NCBI GenBank assembly: GCA_963677165.2
Contig: CAXXSX010000002.1
Location: 682,001-746,000 of the forward strand
Direction of reading: 5' to 3'
DNA length: 64,000 nucleotides
Origin: JAFGXT01 sp963677165
GTDB taxonomy: Bacteria > Verrucomicrobiota > Lentisphaeria > Victivallales > SZUA-371
Of the stretch, positions 52,786 through 62,087 are shown one piece after another. A program made the position numbers and the translations under genes. Below the pieces are notes generated by a model that was not told the origin of the DNA, did not search any database, and saw only the letters and a program-made list of their open reading frames with translations. Within the stretch, counting starts at the first letter, position 1; each line of letters begins with the position of its first letter.

Positions 52786-54447
52786 ATGCCAGAAAATAGT
52801 ACCGTTTCTCAAGATAAAGAACTATTTAATAACTTTAAAATTGATGTTCCGGAATATTATAATTTTGCCAGAGACGTAATTGATGTCCGGGCAGAACAGG
52901 ACCGCAACCGGATCGCAATGATCTGGGTTGATCAGCAGGGCAATGAAAAGCGTTTAACTTTTCATGATTTCAGCCGTTTATCAAACCAGGCCGCCAATTT
53001 GCTATTGAAACACGGAATAAAACAGCGGGACCGGGTATTTCTGATGCTTCCCCGAATTCCAGAATGGTGGATTTTTTCCCTCGCATTGATAAAAATCGGA
53101 GCGGTTCAATGTCCGGCACCATGTTTATTGACTTCCCTGGATATTAAACACCGGATTTCTCAAGGCAAGTTCTGCGCGGTAATCACCGACTCGGATAATG
53201 TCGCAAAATTTGATGAAGTTTACGAACAATGCCCGTCTCTTAACTTCCGCCTGCTGGTTGACGGGGAACGTGAAAACTGGATCAATTATTCGCGCGAAAT
53301 ATCACGACCGGCCAATTTCTCCCGCCATAAAGTCATGACGCCGTTTCCCGTAAAAACCAAGTCATCTGATCCGATGCTTATTCTATTTACTTCAGGAACA
53401 AATAAATATCCCAAAATGGTTCTGCACAATCATGCTTATCCGCTTGGACATCGCATTACAGCCGAATTATGGCACCATCTCGGAGCAAATGATTTGCACT
53501 TCACCATTTCCGACACAGGCTGGGGCAAAAATCTCTGGGGCAATTACTTTGGCCAGTGGAACGCCGGAACTTGTGTTTTCATCTATGATATCCGGGGAAA
53601 ATTCCATCCCAATGAAATATTGCCGCTGCTTGAAAAGTATGAAATAACTTCTTTTTGCGCTCCACCGACGATTTACCGTATGCTCGTGTTAAGCGACCTG
53701 AAAAAGTTTGATTTCAGGGATTTGAAATACTGCCTGTCAGCAGGAGAGCCACTGCATATCGAAACCAGCCGCTTGTGGGAAGAAGGAACCGGCATAAAAA
53801 TTTATGAAGGCTATGGTCAAACAGAAACAGTCTGCATGATCGCCCATTTCCGTCATGTTCCTCAAAAAGCCGGTTCCATGGGCATTGCGGCTCCGGGCTG
53901 GGACATAGAAATACATGATGATGAAGGTAAAAAACTCGCCCCCGGCATTGAGGGACGAATTGCAGTTAACCTGGAAAACCAGCCAGTCGGCCTGCTTATG
54001 AAATATCTGGATAACGAAGAGGCAAATTCGTCCAGCTTTATCAACGGCTATTATTACACCGGTGATAAAGCGAAATATGATGAAGACGGCTATTTTTGGT
54101 TCCTGGGCCGCAGTGACGACATTATAAAAAGCAGTGGTTATCGTATCGGCCCGTTGGAAATCGAAGAAGCCCTGATGACTCATTCTGCGGTTCAGGAAGT
54201 TGGCGTTATTGGCGTTCCCGATCCAATCCGCGGCGCCCGTATCAAAGCGTATATTATTCTTAATTCCGATTTTGAAGCAACAGAAAGCCTGGTGAAAGAA
54301 TTGCAGGAACATACCAAGAAGCAAACCGCGCCGTATAAATATCCTCGCGAGATAGAGTTTGTAAAAACCCTGCCGAAGACTTTAAGCGGAAAAATCAAAC
54401 GTGACATCCTCCGTAAGCATGCGGCAACCAACGAAATATGCTGGTAA
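52786..54447 (+). CDS. acyl-CoA synthetase, AMP-forming (ACSM-like)
   Basis: 553 aa. Activates a carboxylic acid through an acyl-AMP to its CoA thioester. The phosphate loop is LFTSGTNKYPKMVLH, the A5 motif YEGYGQTETV, the hinge region GRSDDIIKSSGYRIGPLEIE, and the catalytic lysine is in PKTLSGKIKRDILR. The shape matches medium-chain acyl-CoA and benzoate-CoA ligases. AGGTGA precedes the ATG. No CoA-using partner is adjacent, so the acid is unknown. Confidence 0.9.
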   Translation: MPENSTVSQDKELFNNFKIDVPEYYNFARDVIDVRAEQDRNRIAMIWVDQQGNEKRLTFHDFSRLSNQAANLLLKHGIKQRDRVFLMLPRIPEWWIFSLALIKIGAVQCPAPCLLTSLDIKHRISQGKFCAVITDSDNVAKFDEVYEQCPSLNFRLLVDGERENWINYSREISRPANFSRHKVMTPFPVKTKSSDPMLILFTSGTNKYPKMVLHNHAYPLGHRITAELWHHLGANDLHFTISDTGWGKNLWGNYFGQWNAGTCVFIYDIRGKFHPNEILPLLEKYEITSFCAPPTIYRMLVLSDLKKFDFRDLKYCLSAGEPLHIETSRLWEEGTGIKIYEGYGQTETVCMIAHFRHVPQKAGSMGIAAPGWDIEIHDDEGKKLAPGIEGRIAVNLENQPVGLLMKYLDNEEANSSSFINGYYYTGDKAKYDEDGYFWFLGRSDDIIKSSGYRIGPLEIEEALMTHSAVQEVGVIGVPDPIRGARIKAYIILNSDFEATESLVKELQEHTKKQTAPYKYPREIEFVKTLPKTLSGKIKRDILRKHAATNEICW

Positions 54448-54492
54448 GCAGGAATCTACCATCGAATTAAAGACAACAAACGGGGGGAGATT

Positions 54493-55794
54493 GTGGTCGT
54501 TAAATATTATATTTTATTAATATCGATTTTCGCTGGTTTGGTAATATCACAGGATGTCTCAGCCAGTTGGAAAGATATTCCTCTCGAAACCAGGCTGCGT
54601 AAAGCTATGTTGGTGGTAAAAGGAACCGTATGCAGAAAAGAAGTATACAAAAACGGGGAACGATACTTCTTTATCAAAGTTGAAAAAAGATTAAAAAGAG
54701 ATTCCTATATTGATCGTTTAATAAACCCAGCTGACATTGGTCCCTATATTTATCTTTTTGTAAACTCAAAAGACGGGCTTCGGATTTTTCTGCCTCCTGG
54801 GATTACCCCCAGTGACAGCAAATACTTCTCTTTTCCCGAAAAGCTGTCAGGAATATGGATGCTGGGATTAAAAGATAATAAATTTTATGTAAACAATCCC
54901 CAGGCCTATACCAATGAAAGTGTGGAAAAGGTGGAGGCTATATTAAAGAAACAAAATCCCCCTAAAAATCAACAGTTTTTCCCAAAAGGATTACTTAGCC
55001 CATCTAAAAACCACTGGTATTCAGGTATACTTTCTTCCGCCCAAGAACCCAGCCTTTACCTTGAGGGGCAAAACCCATCAAATGAAAGTTATCGTTTTAT
55101 CTATCATCACTCTTTGAGTATATGTTCTGAGTTGATTTTTAGATTTGATAAAGTCGATAACGGATATCGCTTTAGCTGCAAAGGGACGAGAAGAACTCGT
55201 GGGGCAGGCAGAAATGAGATTTTACTTTTAAATCAGGAAACTTTTTTCTCCGAATCTGAATTAACCCCATTATTTCGTTCTTTAAAACATTTAAAGACGA
55301 TCAAAGAAAGGATTCATGGATGTGATGGATCTCAATGGATATTCGAATCTGTAAAAAATGGCAAATATATTTTCTTTGACTATTGGTCTCCCACATATAA
55401 AACAGAGGAACGAAAGTTAAGTGACGTCGTAAATCTTGGCAATGAATATTTCGATCTTCTGGAACGCGCTCTGGATAAAATTTTGCAGTCCGGAAAATAT
55501 TCCGGGTCTTTTGCGGGAAAATATGGAGACTCGACAACAAAACTATATTTTATTGATGGCACACTGGTTATTCTGTCTCCTCAAAGTCCTAGAACGAGAT
55601 TTTTTGTAAAAAAATACAGAAAAGAAGGTGAATTGATTCATTGCTATCTGCCCCAAGACAATGATGAAATTCTCAAGGAAAACTACCAAATCCGGGGAGA
55701 TAGCTTAATTCAACTTGAAAGTAAAAATCATCAATCCCGCGCATGGAATAAACTGAAAGTGGATATACCCCAAACAAATGGATCAGCAAAATGA
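54493..55794 (+). CDS. secreted protein of unknown function
   Basis: 433 aa. GTG start after a strong GGGGGGAG. Signal peptide VKYYILLISIFAGLVISQDVSA. The mature protein is rich in beta-strand and lysine with no family I recognise; features include LSGIWMLGLKDNKFYVNNPQ and a C-terminal SGSFAGKYGDSTTKLYFIDG. It lies 45 bases after the acyl-CoA ligase and 18 bases before the next small secreted protein, so the latter two could be co-transcribed. Confidence 0.7.
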   Translation: MVVKYYILLISIFAGLVISQDVSASWKDIPLETRLRKAMLVVKGTVCRKEVYKNGERYFFIKVEKRLKRDSYIDRLINPADIGPYIYLFVNSKDGLRIFLPPGITPSDSKYFSFPEKLSGIWMLGLKDNKFYVNNPQAYTNESVEKVEAILKKQNPPKNQQFFPKGLLSPSKNHWYSGILSSAQEPSLYLEGQNPSNESYRFIYHHSLSICSELIFRFDKVDNGYRFSCKGTRRTRGAGRNEILLLNQETFFSESELTPLFRSLKHLKTIKERIHGCDGSQWIFESVKNGKYIFFDYWSPTYKTEERKLSDVVNLGNEYFDLLERALDKILQSGKYSGSFAGKYGDSTTKLYFIDGTLVILSPQSPRTRFFVKKYRKEGELIHCYLPQDNDEILKENYQIRGDSLIQLESKNHQSRAWNKLKVDIPQTNGSAK

Positions 55795-55812
55795 AAAACG
55801 TGATTAATTATT

Positions 55813-56772
55813 ATGAAAATTTATAAACGATTATTCATATCAATTGTATTTCTTATCCTCATTGTCACCCTTATTCTTTTCGTTTCTCACAAAATAGGAA
55901 AAAACAATCTTGAAAAAAAGATAAATTTTGATAATAGCAGCAAAGATGAAATAATTTCCATTCTTTCGGGGCTGGAAAAATACATCTATAAAAATGATAA
56001 TTTGAATAGGTTGATAAAGGATTATTCAAAAGAAAATACTAACATCGGCAGTCGAGAGTTATACAACATCTTATACGCAAATGAGAAATATGTTGATGTG
56101 AAAATTAATCGCTGGATCAAAACTAAGAATTTTGTTGATTCAAACAATCAACCATTCCACATAACATTTCACAAGGAAGTTTCCCGTTGGAAAAGTCGTC
56201 CAAAATTTTTAGTAACAATGTGGAGCAACGGCTATAATAAAATCAATGAAGATGGAAAAGGTGATGATGTTGTTGTTTTCGATTCTGTTGTTTTAACTAT
56301 TGCACAAAATATTGCACCTGTTCCGGACGCTCAAGAGCTTATGGCTCTAATGGGAAAGCCTCTCCCCAGCAATCCGGTCGCCTCTTTTATGGAAGAGTAT
56401 TTCATGGAAGTTCAATATGCCAAGCGACACCATTTTGAGTCAAAATACTATGGTTTTTCATTTGTTTTTTATAAAAACAAACAGAATTTAACAATATTAA
56501 CAGAGCTAAGCCTGTATATAAATAATGTAACATACATGGGAAGTATGAAAAACTATAAAATTTATAAAGGAAAGCTCCCATTGGGGTTAAAACGTAATAA
56601 TACCGCAGAAGAGATTATTCAAAGATTTCATATTTCAAATAAAGATCGATATTCTACATGGATGGATTATCTGGATGAAAAAAATAATTACAAATATACA
56701 TTTTATTTTCCTGATGGAGAATTAATAAATACCATTACAATTTCTCCGATTAATGAAGGTCCTGCAAATTAG
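55813..56772 (+). CDS. membrane-anchored protein of unknown function
   Basis: 319 aa. The N-terminal helix LFISIVFLILIVTLILFVSH serves as an anchor or uncleaved signal. The exposed part is lysine- and asparagine-rich, more AT-rich than neighbouring housekeeping genes, with no recognised domain. It follows the previous secreted protein by 18 bases. Confidence 0.65.
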   Translation: MKIYKRLFISIVFLILIVTLILFVSHKIGKNNLEKKINFDNSSKDEIISILSGLEKYIYKNDNLNRLIKDYSKENTNIGSRELYNILYANEKYVDVKINRWIKTKNFVDSNNQPFHITFHKEVSRWKSRPKFLVTMWSNGYNKINEDGKGDDVVVFDSVVLTIAQNIAPVPDAQELMALMGKPLPSNPVASFMEEYFMEVQYAKRHHFESKYYGFSFVFYKNKQNLTILTELSLYINNVTYMGSMKNYKIYKGKLPLGLKRNNTAEEIIQRFHISNKDRYSTWMDYLDEKNNYKYTFYFPDGELINTITISPINEGPAN

Positions 56773-56893
56773 TTTCCTTAAAGAAATGACCACAAAAAGC
56801 AACAGCAAAGAAAGATTCCTGATTATGGAAACTGCACTTTCGAGTTTAAAACTACAAAAAATATTTGCTGGCTACCCCCAAGTTAACTACAAA

Positions 56894-57805
56894 TTATTCC
56901 AAGCCTGGTCTGAACCAATTGCTTTGGGAGTACGAGCGATGGTCCCAGAAAGGTAATAGTTTCTTGGTTACGTCTTCAACTGTGCAGTCCGATATATTGA
57001 ATACGGCAAACTTCAGCTCAGGTTTTGACAAGAGCCCTAATCCGAGAATCACGGTATTGTTGTCTGACCACCATATGCCTTGAATAGTGCCGTTTACAGG
57101 TGCGGTTGCAATTACCTTACCACTTTCATCGTCAAACACATTGATATTTTCTCCATCACTAAACGCTACTCTTGATGAGTAGGGAGAGATTTCATCAACC
57201 ACAAATCCAAGACTGTGAAAAATAAATGTCGGATGGTTAATCTGCAGCCTGAAACGTTCGATAACTCCAGTGTCCAAATGAATTTTGGAAACTTTCACAT
57301 AAGTTGCTTTCGCCAAGTATCCGTGGTAATGCACAGGATCGCCATACATGCCTAACGGTTCATCTACCCCTTTGGAAACAACGAGTATTTCCTTGTTGCC
57401 GATCCACTTGAATGACGAAATGAGTGCGTTGTCTTTGATAATATTGAATGATGTAACCTTCCCATCCATTGCGATGATGCGAAAGGTGTTCAACATACGA
57501 TATGCCAAAAAGGATGAATCGGAAGACCACAAAAGATCGTAGGTGCCTAACCCTGTCTGATAAACTCCTACTTTCTCAAATCCGGTATCGTATACGACTG
57601 CGCCTGTTCTCCACACAGTCAATCTTGTCCATCTTTCCTTGGTTCGTGGTGGTTCTGGTCCCGGCATTGGAACATCAGTTGTCTTCTTGAAGGAGAGCAC
57701 CGCCATACCTTTGCCATCAGGCGACGTAATAGGGGATGAAGGTTCGTATACCGTACATGATACGAGTAGGCATAATAGACCAATCAATAATGCACTTTTT
57801 TTCAT
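56894..57805 (-). CDS. beta-propeller-like lipoprotein
   Basis: 303 aa. Signal MKKSALLIGLLCLLVSC with a lipobox Cys17. The mature part has propeller-type blades such as YDLLWSSDSSFLAYRMLNTF, ISSFKWIGNKEILVVSKG and GTIQGIWWSDNNTVILGLGL, like TolB/DPP-type repeats. AAAGGT precedes the ATG. Neighbours are other unknown lipoproteins, so the function cannot be inferred. Confidence 0.72.
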   Translation of the reverse strand: MKKSALLIGLLCLLVSCTVYEPSSPITSPDGKGMAVLSFKKTTDVPMPGPEPPRTKERWTRLTVWRTGAVVYDTGFEKVGVYQTGLGTYDLLWSSDSSFLAYRMLNTFRIIAMDGKVTSFNIIKDNALISSFKWIGNKEILVVSKGVDEPLGMYGDPVHYHGYLAKATYVKVSKIHLDTGVIERFRLQINHPTFIFHSLGFVVDEISPYSSRVAFSDGENINVFDDESGKVIATAPVNGTIQGIWWSDNNTVILGLGLLSKPELKFAVFNISDCTVEDVTKKLLPFWDHRSYSQSNWFRPGLE

Positions 57806-57948
57806 AATTACCTTTCTCTGAGTTGATGGCTGACACCAAATTGTATTATGGTTCCAGATTCAAATTACATGTGCAACAGTAAAAAAAGTCTTATCCAACT
57901 TTTCCAAGATGTAAAAATGTGTAGGTTTAAAACCGCTTTCTCCGCTTT

Positions 57949-58382
57949 TCAGTTTCCCATTTGTTGTCTTCTGTGTAACTTTTGAAGCTCTTTGTCAAAT
58001 TTATTTTGATCTATCAATTCAATTTTCCCGTTTTTCCTCAAAATATAGTATTTCCCCTTATCGCCACTCTTATCTACATACAAAGGAAACGGCGTATAGA
58101 CAAGAGGATCACTTTCTTTTGATTGTTGGGGCTGATGTATAGAAATTCTGTTTTTTTTAGCTTTTTTTCAGTAGCTACAGGGCATTTTATTAAATCATTT
58201 ATCTCTAAATCCTTAAGCGACTTGGGATACTTTTTATTGTGGTTTTTCCTATAATACCGCATAGATACTTTAATCTGATTCAGATAAGAATAACAAGTCA
58301 TATTCAGGTATTTTGGATATGGATGCTCTTTTGAACATCCATAACACAATATAGCTAGAACTAAAAAATAAACTGTTTTCAT
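57949..58382 (-). pseudogene. small pseudopilin-like lipoprotein, frameshifted in an A8 run
   Basis: Frame 1 from ATG 58382 gives the lipoprotein signal MKTVYFLVLAILCYGC, then MRYYRKNHNKKYPKSLKDLE and IKCPVATEKKLKK, and soon ends at 58074. The adjacent frame continues as NRISIHQPQQSKESDPLVYT, PFPLYVDKSGDKGKYYILRK and NGKIELIDQNKF to a stop at 57949. The frames meet in a run of eight T on the plus strand (58151-58158); nine would restore one 145-residue protein. The middle resembles GspG-type pseudopilins (YYRKNHNKKYPKSL). Either a mutation, a sequencing slip, or transcriptional slippage. Confidence 0.7.
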
Positions 58383-58395
58383 GATAACCTCTGAT

Positions 58396-58539
58396 CTATT
58401 TAACCGCTTTCATGAAGAATGTCTTTGCTCCTTCATGTTGGGGCAAATGCGCATAATTATCTATCTCAAACTCAAATACTTTACTTCAATATGGCTCACT
58501 AGTCTGTGAATTGCAACTTGCTTTTTTATGAATGGGCAT
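58396..58539 (-). pseudogene. C-terminal remnant of an upstream gene with in-frame TGA
   Basis: The minus strand reads MPIHKKASCNSQTSEPY, TGA, then SKVFEFEIDNYAHLPQHEGA and KTFFMKAVK to a stop 13 bases before the ATG of the frameshifted lipoprotein. The second part looks like a genuine protein C-terminus. Upstream sequence has many stops in all frames. A decayed first gene of the same transcript is the simplest view. Confidence 0.4.
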
Positions 58540-58881
58540 TAAACTATATATTAGTATTTAATCAACTAAGGAACTTCATTTATAGATTAAGCAAGATTTA
58601 AGACAATCATAAGTCATTTTTAATAGCGATGGCTTTCAGCATTACCGTTTCTAGTCTAAAACGCCAAATTTTTTGAGAAATGAAACTGAATGTTGGGAGT
58701 TGCGCTCGTTTATAATCGATGTATTATAAACGGGCGTATTCTTTCATTTTTTGGCGCATTCATCATATCATTTCTCGGGTATTGGCGTACCTAGACTAGG
58801 TGTGATTGAATGCGCCTCTTTTGTGTATTTGATCTTCCGGTACTGCTTTAGCATAAAAAACACCATAACGGGGGAATCATT
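58540..58881. other. AT-rich spacer with nested inverted repeats
   Basis: No protein-like frame. CGTTTATAAT (58707-58716) and ATTATAAACG (58723-58732) form a perfect 10-bp hairpin followed by a T-rich tract. Further on GGCGCATTCA (58753-58762) and TGAATGCGCC (58807-58816) enclose 44 bases that contain ACCTAG-A-CTAGGT near 58789-58801. The second element lies about 65 bases before the next ATG. Confidence 0.45.
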
Positions 58882-59382
58882 ATGGAAGTGCCAACAAAGT
58901 ATCAAGTATGTAATAAACCGGAAGAATTCTTTGAAACAGAACAAGGGGTGATGTTTCATGAATTTCTTGAGCTGTATCATGATCGTATCGAAAGCATAAA
59001 ATATGTTCCATTCGGACCGGAAGAAGGGCTGAAGATAAAAATCAACTGCTTTGGCCCAGAAGCAAGAACCGTCTCCCTAAAGAACGATACGATCACCGAC
59101 GGTCAATATATCATTGCCCTGACAAAACTTGATCATCCCGTGGAAATTGGCTCCGCCCATTTGTTACTGACCTTGATGGGTTGGGAAGGTCGTCCGATCT
59201 ATACTCCGGCATTCCGCGACGACATGACCCCAGTTCTCGGTTGTTCGCGTCGTCGCGACCGTTTAGCCGATATTCAGGATTTCTATGACATGACTATCGG
59301 GTTAGCCGAAGCTATCGACAAAATCGACTCGGTAATAAAAAGTCAGGCCGTATTTTCCTATCTCTGGAAAAACCTTAATTAA
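58882..59382 (+). CDS. protein of unknown function, 166 aa
   Basis: GGGGGAATC precedes the ATG, so translation should be efficient. The protein is soluble, acidic, and without signal or repeats; landmarks are YVPFGPEEGLKIKINCFGPE, HLLLTLMGWEGRPIYTPAFR and DRLADIQDFYDMTIGLAEAI. Codon use is less AT-rich than in its neighbours, closer to the housekeeping genes. I recognise no family. A structured stretch lies just upstream and could be its leader. Confidence 0.75.
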   Translation: MEVPTKYQVCNKPEEFFETEQGVMFHEFLELYHDRIESIKYVPFGPEEGLKIKINCFGPEARTVSLKNDTITDGQYIIALTKLDHPVEIGSAHLLLTLMGWEGRPIYTPAFRDDMTPVLGCSRRRDRLADIQDFYDMTIGLAEAIDKIDSVIKSQAVFSYLWKNLN

Positions 59383-59540
59383 CCTTTTTTAGAGAAAAGT
59401 GAAAAGTGAAGAGTGTTTGATGGAAGAAGCTTCTCCCATACCCCCTCTCTATATTTTGTGCAGGGATGTATATTGCTCTCTATTTATCAACATTCCCATC
59501 CAACCCCATATAAATAAATTTTGGTGCAAACCAAGCACCT

Positions 59541-60380
59541 CTACTTCAGGATAAATCGATAGAACAAAAGAAATATTACGCCCAGATTAACAAGCACGAA
59601 ACTAATTAAGCCAAGAACAAGAAGAACTGAAGCACAAATGACCGCACTTGATCCTGTTATTATAGTGTCATCATCCTGGAATTCTCCTTCCACCAGGACT
59701 TTTTTCTCAAGTAGACCGATCAATGCATGGAAAATAAAGGTGATATTTCCCAAATCATAAGCCACCAGCAGTAGAAAAAAGATGGCTGCATAAACAATAT
59801 CATGTTTAAAAAAACTAGTCGCAAGCAACAATAAACAAAATAAAACAAGACTATAGATGCAACACTTCTTAAATATCTTTTTCACCCTTTTCAATTCAAG
59901 GATAGCATTCTTATTTACAAGAGGTTGTTTTTTGGCTTCTATAGCCTGTTGCTGTTTTTGAAATGCTTCTAAATCAAGCTCTCTGATTCTATCCCATTTG
60001 GCGTCACTGATTTTCCGAAGATACAAAACATCCATCTTTCTTAACACCGAGATCATTAAAAGTTTTGATGCTAAGGTTTCCGAGTCAGATGTATCATTAT
60101 AAGCTGATTTTTTTAATTTCACAGCAACAAATAAAAACATCACATAGATAAAAACAGCCATTCCAAGCCCGAAATAAAGTGTAATATCCTTTTCATTGCT
60201 GGAACGATGAGAAGAATAAGAACTGAAAACACTCAAAAGCATCAATATGAAAAAAACGGTAGACAGGCAAACTCCCCACAAAAAGGCCTGCTTCCCAGCA
60301 TCCATCATTGCCCATAAGAAATATTGCTCAGGATTGACGCCATGAGCTTTTAGTATTTTTTTCTCTTTTTCTGAAAACAT
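59541..60380 (-). CDS. membrane protein of unknown function, 279 aa
   Basis: Five or six helices: FLWGVCLSTVFFILMLLSVF, LGMAVFIYVMFLFVAVKL, CCIYSLVLFCLLLLATSFF, IVYAAIFFLLLVAYDLG and a C-terminal pair around VICASVLLVLGLISFVLVNL. A charged loop with DLEAFQKQQQAIEAKKQ separates the helix groups. No family recognised. Convergent with nothing close; it stands next to the RAYT element. Confidence 0.7.
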   Translation of the reverse strand: MFSEKEKKILKAHGVNPEQYFLWAMMDAGKQAFLWGVCLSTVFFILMLLSVFSSYSSHRSSNEKDITLYFGLGMAVFIYVMFLFVAVKLKKSAYNDTSDSETLASKLLMISVLRKMDVLYLRKISDAKWDRIRELDLEAFQKQQQAIEAKKQPLVNKNAILELKRVKKIFKKCCIYSLVLFCLLLLATSFFKHDIVYAAIFFLLLVAYDLGNITFIFHALIGLLEKKVLVEGEFQDDDTIITGSSAVICASVLLVLGLISFVLVNLGVIFLLFYRFILK

Positions 60381-60521
60381 ATTGAATTTACAAAATTCCC
60401 CGATTAAAATTCTAATTACACTTTATATTTGCAGTATAATATACATGCTGCAACATTTCAACAGCAAAAGCGATATCCAAGCCCAAGAAGCCAAGAAAGG
60501 GTCATCCATTAAGCAGAGAGG

Positions 60522-60543
60522 GGGTCAGACCTGTACATTGATA
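60522..60543 (+). repeat. left 22-bp inverted repeat of the RAYT element
   Basis: Exact reverse complement of 61610-61631. It lies 84 bases before the transposase ATG and is the probable recognition end of the element. Confidence 0.8.
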
Positions 60544-60626
60544 CATTTTTACACAAAACGCCAAAACAGATTTGACACAGTACAAATATTAGCTTATCAT
60601 AAGAAAAACGGGAGACAAGAATTATC

Positions 60627-61628
60627 ATGCCAAGGCCAATACGGGTTGAGTTTCCAAATGCATATTACCATGTCATAAATCGCGGCAATAGAAAAGAACA
60701 GATCTTTATAACTGACCGCGACTACGAATTATTTCTCGAAAAACTTGTTGAGTATACAGATTTATATGAAGTCGAGATTCATACTTACTGCTTGATGCCT
60801 AATCACTTTCACCTGCAGCTAAGGACCAGGCACGCTAATTTGGGAAAGTTTATGCAATCTTTCCTTACCTCATATACGCTGGTGATAAATCACAAATATC
60901 AAAAATCAGGACATCTTTTTCAGGGAAGATACAAGGCACAGCTGGTGGAAAACGAAAAGTATAAAAATAAATTGTCACGCTATATTCACCTGAATCCAGT
61001 TAAGGTACGTTCGATGGCTGAAATGCCGTCTGATGAAAAAAAGAAATACTTGCGGAACTTCAAATGGTCAAGTTTTCGTATGTTTATCGGATTGGAAAAT
61101 AAGCCGGAATGGTTGACACGAAGTCACATTTTATCCAGTTGGGGAAAAACTGCTGCCGAAAAGATGCATAAGTATCGAACATATGTTGAAGAAGGTATTG
61201 CGTCAGATAATTCCGGTGAATTACAAACAGAGCTTCAGGAAATTATTGGCTCTGATTCATTTAAAGACAAAATAATTAAAAAATTTCTTATTAAAGATAC
61301 ATCTGATATTGATAAAACGGAACAACCCGTGCTGTTCAAGATCAACACGTTATCATTAAATAAAGTCATTGATTTCGTTACAGAAAATTTGAATCATGAT
61401 ATCGATGAAAAACTAAAACGTAAAATTACAATCTACATAGCGTTCGTATATTGCAAAAAGAACTATTCTTTGAAGGATATTGCAGCAAAGTTTGAACTGT
61501 CAGTCAGCGGACTAAGGATGGTCGCACGTAGATTTAAAACACTATTAGAAAAGAACAAAGAATTACACACGACTGTTGGAGTATTAAATGAAAAACTGGA
61601 AGAAAAATATATCAATGTACAGGTCTGA
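60627..61628 (+). CDS. REP-associated tyrosine transposase (RAYT, TnpA-REP)
   Basis: 333 aa. The Y1/HUH core is at 1-150: VINRGNRKEQIFITDRDYEL, the HUH motif LMPNHFHLQL, FQGRYKAQLVE, and the candidate tyrosine in LSRYIHLNPVKV. The C-terminal part has a DnaA-like helix-turn-helix (LKDIAAKFELSVSGLRMVAR), as in the longer RAYT subgroup. GGGAG precedes the ATG. The last codons and the stop lie inside the right inverted repeat, so the repeat and the reading frame are locked together. Confidence 0.92.
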   Translation: MPRPIRVEFPNAYYHVINRGNRKEQIFITDRDYELFLEKLVEYTDLYEVEIHTYCLMPNHFHLQLRTRHANLGKFMQSFLTSYTLVINHKYQKSGHLFQGRYKAQLVENEKYKNKLSRYIHLNPVKVRSMAEMPSDEKKKYLRNFKWSSFRMFIGLENKPEWLTRSHILSSWGKTAAEKMHKYRTYVEEGIASDNSGELQTELQEIIGSDSFKDKIIKKFLIKDTSDIDKTEQPVLFKINTLSLNKVIDFVTENLNHDIDEKLKRKITIYIAFVYCKKNYSLKDIAAKFELSVSGLRMVARRFKTLLEKNKELHTTVGVLNEKLEEKYINVQV

Positions 61629-61631
61629 CCC
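61610..61631 (-). repeat. right 22-bp inverted repeat of the RAYT element
   Basis: Exact reverse complement of 60522-60543; overlaps the final six codons and the stop of the transposase gene. Confidence 0.8.
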
Positions 61632-61706
61632 TGGCTCTGAGACCCTGGCCCCGCTGACCCCAAATTCTTCAGGCTGCAAGTAAAAAAGAAACAGAGGATA
61701 TTTATT

Positions 61707-62087
61707 ATGGTAGTGTTTAATAAAAAAAAAATATTGATATACACTATAATTTTTATATTATTAATAATAATACAAATAATTCTGCTTTTTGTAATGAGTG
61801 AAGATCAAAAATTTATTCGTAATAGCCATATAATAAATTATATCGTTCAAAAGGTACAAGATTTCTATGAAAAAGAAGGGGAATTTCCAAAATCATTGTC
61901 ATTATTAGGAATGCCTAATGAGTATTTATATACAGCATGGGGAGATAAAATTCAATTTGAATCTCAAAAGAATGGTTTTTTTCTAAAATACATTAGTAAT
62001 GATCAAAAAATCGTAAGAAAGTATTCTTTAGAAAACTTAGATTCAACCGGCAAATTCATTGTGACATGCGAAATAGAAGAAAAATAG
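61707..62087 (+). CDS. small membrane-anchored protein, pseudopilin-like
   Basis: 126 aa. N-terminal helix IYTIIFILLIIIQIILLFVM, then VQDFYEKEGEFPKSLSLLGM and a short beta-rich C-terminus. The FYEKEGEFPKSL segment resembles the region after the helix in GspG-type pseudopilins, but the prepilin peptidase motif is missing. AGAGGAT precedes the ATG. Very AT-rich. Function unknown. Confidence 0.65.
   Translation: MVVFNKKKILIYTIIFILLIIIQIILLFVMSEDQKFIRNSHIINYIVQKVQDFYEKEGEFPKSLSLLGMPNEYLYTAWGDKIQFESQKNGFFLKYISNDQKIVRKYSLENLDSTGKFIVTCEIEEK

Larger units (their letters stand above)
60522..61631 (+). mobile_element. RAYT-type element bounded by 22-bp inverted repeats
   Basis: One HUH transposase gene enclosed by perfect 22-bp inverted repeats at 60522-60543 and 61610-61631. 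This is the arrangement of REP-associated tyrosine transposases, which cut single-stranded hairpin repeats. Just outside, a GACCCTGGC direct repeat (near 61625-61650) adds to the right end. No target duplication was seen, as expected for HUH chemistry. Confidence 0.7.

Noticed and set aside
56753..56956. 67-codon frame between two orphan genes
   Set aside because: Overlaps both neighbours, has no ribosome site and no recognisable content.
60382..60678. 98-codon frame overlapping the left repeat and the RAYT start
   Set aside because: Out of frame with the transposase, which has the ribosome site and the family match.
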